Assembly: GCA_964551835.1 (NCBI GenBank)
Contig: CAZKEM010000094.1
Coordinates: 1 to 64,000 of the forward strand
Length of the DNA stretch: 64,000 bases
Reading direction: 5' to 3'
Source: JAHDCC01 sp964551835
Lineage (GTDB): Bacteria; Actinomycetota; Acidimicrobiia; Acidimicrobiales; SZUA-35
Shown piece after piece: positions 48,651 through 56,189 of the stretch. The translations under genes were made by a program, and so were the position numbers. How positions within the stretch are numbered: the first letter of the stretch is position 1; every line of letters begins with the position of its first letter. Below the pieces are notes generated by a model that did not search any database, was not told the origin of the DNA, and saw only the letters and a program-made list of their open reading frames with translations.

Positions 48651-50453
48651 CTATTTTTGGTCTTGTTCTTCTGAGAGGTTAAGCCACGTTTCTTCGGCGG
48701 TGGCTAATTGATCCGAAACATCGGCTAATTCTTCGCCTAGGGTCCGGAGTTCTTCGTGGTCGGTTCCGGCGTCGACCAGCTTCTCCTCGATAGCAGATTT
48801 GCGTTTCTCTAACTTGCGGATATTTTTTTCGTTGTCTCGGATCAAAACGCTTAAGGTCGCCGAAGAGCGACCCGACTTTTTCTTGGTTGGATTCTGCTGC
48901 GACTGTTTCACTGGCGAATTGCCGGGGGTTCCCTCTTTAGCTGCCAGAGCACCACGTTTGCCGCGTCGTTGATTTTTGCGGTGCTTGTCCCACTCATTGA
49001 ACCCGCCTGGCCAGCGTTTCGCAGTACCTTTACCATCGATGACGATGGCGTCGCTGACGACCCGTTCGAGGAATGCCCGATCGTGGCTCACAACAATCAC
49101 CGCTCCCGGCCAGTCGTACAAAAAGTCCTCCAACGCTCGCAGTGTTTCAAGGTCGAGATCGTTCGTAGGTTCGTCGAGCAGTAACACGTTCGGGCGCTCA
49201 GCAAGTACTTTGAGAAGTTGAAGCCGTCGACGTTCTCCCCCCGACAGCGTGTGGACCTCAGCCCATTGGGTATCGCGGTCAAACCAAAACGCTTCAAGAA
49301 GGCGAGCGTCGGTCCAGTCTGGGTCGCGGTGTGGGCCCGATACGATCTCTCGAGCCCGGGCGGTAGGGTCGAGGGTTTCGCCCAACTGGTCGTAGTAGCC
49401 AAGAGCGACTGTGGAACCGGTTGTGACCGTACCCGAGTCGGGTTGGCGTCGACCAGCGACGATATCGATCAACGATGTCTTGCCAGCCCCGTTTGGCCCA
49501 ACCACGCCCAAGCGTTCTCTTGGGTCGAGACGGAGGTCGATGTTCGAAAATAGCTGACGACCGTCTGGTGCGGTAAGAGAGACGCCTTCAAGTTCAACGA
49601 CTACTTCACCGAGGCGAGGCGTCGGGAATTCCAGGTGAAGGTTCCCGGCTCTAGCCGGACCTTCGGGTTTGTTGTTGAGGATCTCTTTGGCCCGCTGAAT
49701 GCGGGCTTTAGGTTTAGATGTCCGCGCTGGTGCGCCTCGACGAAGCCAAGCCAGTTCAGCTTTCGCTTGGTTCTTCCTAACCGCTTCTGCCGACGCAGCT
49801 GCAACCTCTCGCTGTTGTTTGTTTTCCAGGTAACTGGCGTAGCTTCCGTCATGCACATACCCGGTCCCACGGTCTAGTTCGAGCATCTTCGTCGTGAGCG
49901 AGTCGAGTAGATGGCGGTCGTGGCTTACAAGCAACAAGGCACCCCGATGCTCAAAGAGGCGAGCCTCTAACCATTCGATCGAATCTAGGTCAAGATGGTT
50001 GGTCGGTTCATCTAAGATTAGAACGTCTGCGGGCTGGACCAACGCTCGAGCTAACGCCACTCGCTTCTTTTCGCCGCCCGACATGTTGGCCGTTGATCGG
50101 CCGTGGTGGCCGCCCATGCCAAGCCGTTCCAAAACAGCTTCGGCTTCCCACTGTTGGCTGCCAGCTTGTCCCGCTTTTTTCCGAGCGGCTTCTTCGACGA
50201 CGGACAGAGCGGTGCCCGCAGGGAGCGGGGCTTCCTGGTCAAGTACCGAAAAGGTGACCCCTCGGCCGTTGCGAACAACACCAGACTCGGGTGTTTGGTC
50301 ACCGGCCAACACTCGAAGCAGCGTGGATTTGCCGGTACCGTTGATGCCGATAAGGCCTATTCGATCCCCGGTCGAAACGGTTACTGAGACGTCGCGGAAA
50401 AGGTCTCGGTCGGGGCGGCTGACAGTTAGTTTCTCTGCATCGAGTAATATCAC
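48651..50453 (-). CDS. ABC-F family ATPase (Uup/EttA-like)
   Basis: A 600-residue soluble protein with two ATPase domains and no membrane domain. First: Walker A RIGLIGINGTGKSTLLRVLAG, signature NMSGGEKKRVALARALV, Walker B VLILDEPTNHLDLDSIEWLE. Second: VVGPNGAGKTSLIDIVAG, TLSGGERRRLQLLKVLA, LLLDEPTNDLDLETLRALEDFL. The C-terminal 90 residues are a basic linker plus coiled coil (NIRKLEKRKSAIEEKLVD), as in Uup. ABC-F proteins act on the ribosome E site to rescue or protect translation; Uup-type is most likely. It is monocistronic, divergent from alr. Confidence 0.93.
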   Translation of the reverse strand: MILLDAEKLTVSRPDRDLFRDVSVTVSTGDRIGLIGINGTGKSTLLRVLAGDQTPESGVVRNGRGVTFSVLDQEAPLPAGTALSVVEEAARKKAGQAGSQQWEAEAVLERLGMGGHHGRSTANMSGGEKKRVALARALVQPADVLILDEPTNHLDLDSIEWLEARLFEHRGALLLVSHDRHLLDSLTTKMLELDRGTGYVHDGSYASYLENKQQREVAAASAEAVRKNQAKAELAWLRRGAPARTSKPKARIQRAKEILNNKPEGPARAGNLHLEFPTPRLGEVVVELEGVSLTAPDGRQLFSNIDLRLDPRERLGVVGPNGAGKTSLIDIVAGRRQPDSGTVTTGSTVALGYYDQLGETLDPTARAREIVSGPHRDPDWTDARLLEAFWFDRDTQWAEVHTLSGGERRRLQLLKVLAERPNVLLLDEPTNDLDLETLRALEDFLYDWPGAVIVVSHDRAFLERVVSDAIVIDGKGTAKRWPGGFNEWDKHRKNQRRGKRGALAAKEGTPGNSPVKQSQQNPTKKKSGRSSATLSVLIRDNEKNIRKLEKRKSAIEEKLVDAGTDHEELRTLGEELADVSDQLATAEETWLNLSEEQDQK

Positions 50454-50564
50454 AGCCCTATCACCCTAAAGGGGTTTGGTGATCGTTGCTGGCGGTCGGT
50501 AGGATCGATCCAATCGGCAGCTACCCATATTATGTCCGAGCTAGAGTTGCCGATTGGAAGTTGA

Positions 50565-51662
50565 ATGAGTCGTTCGCATGTAACTATCGATCTGCAGGCA
50601 ATCCGCGAAAACGTTAAGACGTTACGGCACGCCGCCGGCGGAGCCGAGCTCTGCGCAATCGTGAAGGCGAACGCGTATGGTCACGGCGCCGTCGAAGCGG
50701 CCAAGGCTGCGGTCGACGGGGGAGCGACTTGGCTGGCGATCGCCCAGGTCGAAGAGGGTCGGGTGCTTCGCCAGGCGGGCTTGGATACACCTATCTTAGT
50801 TTTATCCGAACCGGGAGCAGACGAGTTTGGTATCGCAGTCGAACTAGGTCTGGACGTGACGGTCTATACCTCAGAAGGGCTCGCCGCTGCCGCGGCCGCC
50901 GCCGGCTCGGCCACTCCGCTAAACGTGCACCTAAAGGTCGACACCGGAATGCATCGGGTTGGAGCGGCTCCCGGTGACGCCGTTACGCTCGCTGCCTCGA
51001 TTTCTTCTGTGCCCGATCTTCATCTAGCCTCTGTTTGGACCCATCTCGCGACGAGCGAAGAGACCTCCAACCCATTGGCAGCCGTGCAACTGGACCGGTT
51101 CGATGCCCTACTCGAACGTTTCGAATCGCAAAATATCGACGTCGCCATGACTCACAGCGGTAACTCTGGCGGGATATTGGTCCAACCCCGAACTCATCGC
51201 GACTTAGTACGGACCGGCATTGGGGTTTACGGTCTGTCCCCGGGGAACGGCTTGGGGGCACAGCTGCAACCGGCCCTTAGCTGGTCGTCGAACGTTTCGA
51301 TGGTGAAACGTCTGCCCGCCGGTTCCGCTGTAAGTTATGGCCAACGCGGGTCAGTGTTGGTCGACAGTAATGTCGCTACCGTACCGGTTGGATACGCCGA
51401 CGGGTACCGGCGAGACCTGTGGGCTCTCGGTGGTTGTGTGTTGATCGGCGGCAAAAGAAGGCCGATCGTTGGTGTCGTGACAATGGATCAGTTCGTAGTG
51501 GACTGCGGCGGTGACCCGGTTGAGGTAGGCGACGAAGTGGTACTTCTAGGTAGGCAAGGGACCGAGCACATCCCTGTTAGCGAGATGGCGTCTTGGCTCG
51601 GCACGATTGACTATGAGGTCGTCTGTGCTATCGGTGACAGAGTCGAACGACGCTATCGGTAA
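50565..51662 (+). CDS. alr: Alanine racemase
   Basis: A 365-residue PLP enzyme supplying D-alanine for peptidoglycan. PLP-lysine motif AIVKANAYGHGAVEAA, then VHLKVDTGMHRVG, MTHSGNSGGI, RTGIGVYGLSPG, VSYGQRG, VGYADGYRRDL (catalytic Tyr is in the C-terminal beta-domain) and GVVTMDQFVVDCG. ATG start. In related genomes alr is normally followed by tsaE-tsaB; here about 8.6 kb of other genes intervene. Confidence 0.96.
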   Translation: MSRSHVTIDLQAIRENVKTLRHAAGGAELCAIVKANAYGHGAVEAAKAAVDGGATWLAIAQVEEGRVLRQAGLDTPILVLSEPGADEFGIAVELGLDVTVYTSEGLAAAAAAAGSATPLNVHLKVDTGMHRVGAAPGDAVTLAASISSVPDLHLASVWTHLATSEETSNPLAAVQLDRFDALLERFESQNIDVAMTHSGNSGGILVQPRTHRDLVRTGIGVYGLSPGNGLGAQLQPALSWSSNVSMVKRLPAGSAVSYGQRGSVLVDSNVATVPVGYADGYRRDLWALGGCVLIGGKRRPIVGVVTMDQFVVDCGGDPVEVGDEVVLLGRQGTEHIPVSEMASWLGTIDYEVVCAIGDRVERRYR

Positions 51663-51932
51663 ACCGGCAATCTTCAGCGGTCGGGAGCCTAATCGAATGG
51701 GTATCGTCGTGCAATTCAAGATCTAGATGTCTGTGGTTGAACCTATCTCTCTTAGGTTGGATCGGGAAGTTTGTATTGACGAGCCAGGGTATTTTTGCTT
51801 AAGTGTGATCAGGCACCGCAAACCGAATATTGCAACAGAGATATCTGAGCAATGTTCAAACCCCACATATCTAGCACAGTTGTATATCTTGCACGTAATA
51901 TCTAGCAATAAGGTTTAGAAGTAACTTTGAAA
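51663..51932. other. Gap after alr with no convincing gene
   Basis: An open frame of 63 codons (51727-51918, plus) exists but has no ribosome binding site and ends in an unstructured sequence; I do not call it a gene. The rest of the gap is AT-rich and leads into a hairpin-rich stretch (51933-52034). Confidence 0.3.
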
Positions 51933-51984
51933 CTCACGTTCTCTCACACCAAACGCCTTCGAGGCGTTCAGGTAGAACGATGAG
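51933..51984 (+). ncRNA. Candidate structured RNA element (nested hairpin)
   Basis: An inner hairpin AACGCC-TTCGA-GGCGTT (51952-51968) sits inside an outer stem CTCACGTTCT (51933-51942) with AGAACG-a-TGAG (51974-51984), ten pairs with one bulge. Twenty bases later a strong terminator hairpin follows. A short structured transcript, or the 3' end of alr mRNA, is possible. Evidence is base pairing only. Confidence 0.35.
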
Positions 51985-52003
51985 GCTATCAGATTTACTA
52001 CTT

Positions 52004-52034
52004 AAATTATCCCGGTCAATGACCGGGATAATTT
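52004..52034. terminator. Bidirectional intrinsic terminator
   Basis: Arms 52004-52016 and 52022-52034 form a perfect 13-bp stem around a 5-base loop, with a GC-rich top (CCCGGT) and an AAATTAT base that supplies the U-run on either strand. It separates alr from the convergent FtsX-like gene. Confidence 0.75.
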
Positions 52035-52084
52035 GCGTCTGACACTATTTCCCCGATCCACCAAATAGGTGGGAGGGCTCGTCC

Positions 52085-54646
52085 CTACTCGACCGATATA
52101 GCGTCAAGGATGTCAAGCCGGGCAGCTCGCCTGGCGGGCAGGATAGCGGCGACCAACCCAACGACGGCAGCCCCACAAGTGAGTATCGTCAGTCGACCGA
52201 CCGGCAACGAAACCGTCGAAGCGATCTGTTCGGGAAGGGCCCTGACCGCTCCCGAGCCAAACAAGAGTCCGACGCCCACGCCAAGCATCGCCCCAAACAG
52301 AGCGATGATCATGGCTTCCACCCTGACCAAGCGCCGCATCTGACGACGGCTCATCCCTACTGCACGTAGGAGCCCAAACTCTCTGGTCCGTTCAAACACC
52401 GAAAGGGCGAGGGTGAGTCCAATCCCAATAAAGGCGATGAGAACCGACAGCAACAGTAACGCACTGACGACAGCGAGCAGCGTGTCGATCTCGGCACCAA
52501 CTTGGTCGTTGAACGAAGCCCGGTCGTCAATAGTTGCATCTTCTCCGATCGTTGAAAGTAGCGCCGCCCTCGCATCATCGGGGGTAGACCCATCGGCCAT
52601 CGTTAGTGCTAGCCAGTCTGTTTTGGGCTCGTAGCCAGGTTCTACAGTCTGCAAATATTCGGTGTCGATCACCCAACCTTGAAAGATCAGGATGTCTTGG
52701 TAGACGCCAGCTACAGTAACTGTGGTTGGCGTGTCCGGGGCATCTCCGAACAGAGCGAGCTCGACCTCATCTCCGACCGCTAGACCGTAACGGTCTGCCT
52801 GGCGTTTCGGGACAACTACCGAAGGGCCTCCCTCTGAAGGGATGGAACCCGAAGCCAAGTCAAGGTCAAACACCTGTTCTAAGTTGGCCATCTCGACCGG
52901 TTCGATATCGACCTCTTCGAGGTTCCCATCGAATTCATAGTCGGCGAACTCCCACTGAGCAGCCGTCATGACTATTCCCGATTCGTCCAGGTCTCTGATG
53001 TTGGCGATCATTGTCGGGTCGAGCTGAGGACCATCAGCGAAGACGGCAAAGTCGGCTTGGATACGGCTCTCGATCGTGGTGCTAACCTGGTTTTTGACCG
53101 ACTCGCCGACGACCAGCGTGGTGGTAATCAAAGCGAGCCCGATCATCAAAGCGGCCGAAGTTGTAGCGGTTCTTTTAGGGCTGCGTCCAGCGCTTTCTGC
53201 CGCCAGTTGGCCGCTCAGACCAAAGACCTTGCCGGCCGGATAGCTGAGTAGTTTTGTAACTCCAATCGCTAGAGCAGGGCTGATGAGTACGGTTCCGGCG
53301 AAGACGCCTGCGGCGCCAAGCGCCATTGTCGAGATAGTGGCCGACGTTTCTGACGAACCGAACAGCCCATACGATCCGGCGGCGACACCAGCACCGAACA
53401 CAATTGCGCCCAGTACTATGCGCAGTTTCGATACCGAACTGGCTTTGGTAGCTAAGCCCGACATGGCTACGACCGGTGAAACCATGCCAGCTCGTATGGC
53501 GGGAACGAGGGCTGCCACAATGGTGATGCCGATGCCTGAAACCACGGCGGCGACAACTGTACGAGCAGTCATCACGACTGGAAGGTCAGAACCGGCGCCA
53601 AGCCCACCTGCAACCAACGAGATCAGCCCCGACAACAAGAGGCGGCCGAATACGATGCCGAACAACGCAGCAACTAGACCCACTAAGGCGGCCTCGGCGA
53701 TCACCGATGTTCGAAGTTGTCTGCTGCCCGCTCCGATCGCTCGGAGTAAACCGATTTCTCGCATCCGTTGGGTCAACAACATGGCGAATGTGTTGTAAAT
53801 GATGAAGGCTGCAACCGCCATCGAGATGAACGCAAACCCGAGAAGTACTCGTTGGAATACGTTTACTGCACCGTCGATTTCCGCTTGGATCTCATCTTTG
53901 AGGTCTTGAATGTTCTCTACCTCGATGTCGTTTCCTAAAGCGTCGGCCACTGCTGTTTGGACATCGGTAAGAGGTGTTTCACCATCGGTGGCAACCCATA
54001 CCAGCGTGTAGGTGTTTGGGCCTATTTCAGCGAGTTTACGGACCGTCTCACCATCGAGAAAGAGGTTCCCATACGAGTCTCCGTCAAACGTTTCGACGGG
54101 TTCGGTAGATCCGTCCGTTTGTTGTTCTTCAACTAAACCAGAAAGCGTCAATAAGAACGCACCGTCCTCAGTTTCAAAGTTGACTGTGTCACCAATTGAG
54201 AGTTCGAGGGTCGTGGCGAGTCCGGTGTCGAGAAGGAATTCGTCAGCTCCCGGCTCTTTCCCGTCGACTATGACGGTGCGGTTGAAGTCTGAGTCGCCCA
54301 CCCAAATCATCGCGTCAGCCTCGTCCAATAGCGTTTCATCGGACGCGGACGTAACACGTTCCCCGAAAACGCTAACCTCGCCTTCGGCTGAGTCAACGCC
54401 AGCTGTTTGCTCGATAGTGGCGAGTTGTTCGGCGCTAATCGTGTCATCTTCTTTGTCTTCGGTTGGAAGGACCGCAAGGTCAATGCCTTCAAATTCTTGG
54501 TCTAAAGATCCCGAGAACGACTGTCGAATGCTGTCGGAAAGTCCGAAAGAAACCACTACAAAACAGACCCCGAGCGTGATGGTCAGCCCGGTCAGGATGT
54601 AGCGGATCTTGTTACTGAGAATATTCTTTATCGATATATACAACAT
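52085..54646 (-). CDS. MacB/FtsX-family ABC transporter permease
   Basis: An 853-residue membrane protein from ATG 54646 (AAGGAA upstream). It has one N-terminal helix (YILTGLTITLGVCFVVVSFGL), a large outer domain, three helices near residues 260-400 (FAFISMAVAAFIIYNTFAMLL, LVGLVAALFGIVFGRLLLSG), a second unit with its own outer domain, and three final helices (LLLLSVLIAFIGIGLTLALSVFE, ALFGAMLGVGVGLLFGSG, LTILTCGAAVVGLVAAILPA). The conserved RTREFGLLRAVGMSRRQ occurs twice (the first as RMREIGLLRAIGAG). Such double-FtsX permeases of actinobacteria work with a LolD-type ATPase, here the gene 31 bases upstream. Substrate unknown (lipoprotein, lipid or antibiotic). Confidence 0.9.
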   Translation of the reverse strand: MLYISIKNILSNKIRYILTGLTITLGVCFVVVSFGLSDSIRQSFSGSLDQEFEGIDLAVLPTEDKEDDTISAEQLATIEQTAGVDSAEGEVSVFGERVTSASDETLLDEADAMIWVGDSDFNRTVIVDGKEPGADEFLLDTGLATTLELSIGDTVNFETEDGAFLLTLSGLVEEQQTDGSTEPVETFDGDSYGNLFLDGETVRKLAEIGPNTYTLVWVATDGETPLTDVQTAVADALGNDIEVENIQDLKDEIQAEIDGAVNVFQRVLLGFAFISMAVAAFIIYNTFAMLLTQRMREIGLLRAIGAGSRQLRTSVIAEAALVGLVAALFGIVFGRLLLSGLISLVAGGLGAGSDLPVVMTARTVVAAVVSGIGITIVAALVPAIRAGMVSPVVAMSGLATKASSVSKLRIVLGAIVFGAGVAAGSYGLFGSSETSATISTMALGAAGVFAGTVLISPALAIGVTKLLSYPAGKVFGLSGQLAAESAGRSPKRTATTSAALMIGLALITTTLVVGESVKNQVSTTIESRIQADFAVFADGPQLDPTMIANIRDLDESGIVMTAAQWEFADYEFDGNLEEVDIEPVEMANLEQVFDLDLASGSIPSEGGPSVVVPKRQADRYGLAVGDEVELALFGDAPDTPTTVTVAGVYQDILIFQGWVIDTEYLQTVEPGYEPKTDWLALTMADGSTPDDARAALLSTIGEDATIDDRASFNDQVGAEIDTLLAVVSALLLLSVLIAFIGIGLTLALSVFERTREFGLLRAVGMSRRQMRRLVRVEAMIIALFGAMLGVGVGLLFGSGAVRALPEQIASTVSLPVGRLTILTCGAAVVGLVAAILPARRAARLDILDAISVE

Positions 54647-54677
54647 GAGAGTTCCTTCAGTTCTTGTCTGTCGACGC

Positions 54678-55463
54678 TTAGGCGGAGAGCGTGCGCAGGC
54701 AGCCCAGAACTGAGTCTGGAGTCGGATTGGATAACGATGAGACGATGGCTCCATCGGCGAGAAAGAGGACTCGGTCAGCGTAGGTCGCGGCGGTAACGTC
54801 ATGGGTGACCATCACGATTGTCTGGTGGAGCTCGTCGACGGCGGAGCGCATAAACCCCAAAATTTCTGCACTGGTAATCGAATCGCAGTTACCGGTTGGT
54901 TCGTCGGCAAAGATGATCTCAGGTTTGCTGGTTAGAGCTCGAGCTACCGCGACCCGTTGCTGCTGGCCGCCTGATAGTTCCTCTGGTTTATGGTCCAGGC
55001 GATCTTGAAGGCCTACTGCTGCGATGACCTGTTCAAGCCATTTCGGATCGGGTTTCTCGCCGGCTAGTCGCAATGGGAGTGCGATATTTTCCAGCGCAGA
55101 CAGGGTCGAGACCAGGTTGAACGCTTGGAACACGAACCCAATTTTGTCGCGCCGTAATTCGGTCAGCCGTTTCTCCGACATGGTCTCAAGGTTGGTCGAG
55201 CCGATCTGTACCTGGCCCCCAGTTGGTCGGTCTAAGCCGGCTACACAATGCATCAACGTTGATTTGCCGGAACCCGAGGGCCCCATGATGGCTGTGAACT
55301 CGCCCTTTTCGAACGTTACGTCGACGTTGTCAAGGGCGACTACTTGGCTGTCCCCCTTGCCATAGACCTTGGATACGCCGACCGCCAATCCGGCCGTCGA
55401 CCCTCCGGCTTGGTTGAGATGAGGCTCGGGAATTGCTTCTGATGTTTCGCGTAGTTGGCTCAT
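54678..55463 (-). CDS. LolD/MacB-type ABC transporter ATPase
   Basis: A 261-residue ATPase. Walker A IMGPSGSGKSTLMHCVAGLD, Q-loop IGFVFQAFNLVSTLSALENIALPLRLAG, signature LSGGQQQRVAVARALTS, Walker B IIFADEPTGNCDSITS, and the switch His in IVMVTHDVTAA. QAFNL and PTGN are typical of the MacB/LolD/FtsE group that acts by moving the partner permease's outer domains. Its start overlaps the stop of a small ORF as ATGA. It pairs with the FtsX-like permease downstream. Confidence 0.93.
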   Translation of the reverse strand: MSQLRETSEAIPEPHLNQAGGSTAGLAVGVSKVYGKGDSQVVALDNVDVTFEKGEFTAIMGPSGSGKSTLMHCVAGLDRPTGGQVQIGSTNLETMSEKRLTELRRDKIGFVFQAFNLVSTLSALENIALPLRLAGEKPDPKWLEQVIAAVGLQDRLDHKPEELSGGQQQRVAVARALTSKPEIIFADEPTGNCDSITSAEILGFMRSAVDELHQTIVMVTHDVTAATYADRVLFLADGAIVSSLSNPTPDSVLGCLRTLSA

Positions 55464-55790
55464 AGGAAGATCATGTTCGAAACGAGCCGTTGAGCCAATT
55501 GGGTATTACCCGGAACGAACCCTGAGGCGCCTGACATACCACAGTCGTTTGGCAGGGTTTTCCCCGAGGTTTCAAAGACTTCAAAGATGAGCGACCTGTG
55601 TATCTGTTCGAAGGTGAAGGTCCCGGGATATTGGCCGCCAGCGAAAACGTCCGGTCGACGTTCAAATATTCTTTGGAGTGAGTGTTTCTGGGAACGCCGA
55701 CAAATCATCCTGGGCCTAGGTATTGCGTCGGTGAAAGCGCCGTTCTGGGACGGCGAGCAGCACTCGGCCTCATCGACGATTGGATAGGGC
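55460..55790 (-). pseudogene. Open frame, possibly a truncated gene, coupled to the ABC ATPase
   Basis: The minus-strand frame ends in TGA overlapping the ATPase ATG by four bases. From ATG 55708 it encodes 82 residues that read like a real protein: GGQYPGTFTFEQIHRSLIF, then EVFETSGKTLPNDCGMSGA and VPGNTQLAQRLVSNMI. The frame also stays open upstream to 55790 without a start codon (PSQNGAFTDAIPRPRM), which suggests a gene that has lost its 5' part. No family recognised. It could also be a short coupled leader ORF. Confidence 0.4.
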
Positions 55791-55880
55791 TACCACAAGC
55801 CTGACAAGACAATAGTCTAGAACCAGGATATGATTTACTATAATCGATTGCTAGTTACGTATATTTGAAGGGGTATTGGT

Positions 55881-56165
55881 TTGACAGACGGGAGTGTGTA
55901 TTTCAATGTTACGGTGAGCACAGAGACCATCGAAGTGTTCGAACCTAAAGTTGGCGACGGCGTCTCCGAGTCGGTTATTAGTTATCATGGAGGACGTTTT
56001 AGTTCTTCTGGGGGATCGTCATATAACCTAATGCAGGCTAACTTTGCGACCTTTCAAGAGGATGTCAACGATCGCCTTTTCGAACAAAAACGTATAGGGG
56101 GCGTTGTTGGGTCAATGCTGGAGGGGCTGCATCAGCGCATGCAAGAGGCAGATTCTAACTTCTAA
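55881..56165 (+). CDS. 94-residue helical protein upstream of a large protein (WXG100-like size)
   Basis: From TTG 55881 with GAAGGGG upstream. The first 40 residues are beta-like (VYFNVTVSTETIEVFEPKVG), then a helical part: NLMQANFATFQEDVNDRLFE and GVVGSMLEGLHQRMQEADSNF. Length near 100 and position just before a large acidic protein recall ESX/type VII secretion partner proteins, but no WXG motif is present, so this is only a resemblance. It is 24 bases upstream of the 964-residue gene and likely in one operon. Confidence 0.6.
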   Translation: MTDGSVYFNVTVSTETIEVFEPKVGDGVSESVISYHGGRFSSSGGSSYNLMQANFATFQEDVNDRLFEQKRIGGVVGSMLEGLHQRMQEADSNF

Positions 56166-56189
56166 TGATGAAGCAGTTAGGACTAAATA

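Noticed and set aside
51727..51918. 63-codon plus-strand frame after alr
   Set aside because: No ribosome binding site and no recognisable feature.
53283..54602. Two long plus-strand frames inside the FtsX-like gene
   Set aside because: The products are Ser/Thr/Pro-rich with no domain, the usual antisense shadow of a permease with biased codons.
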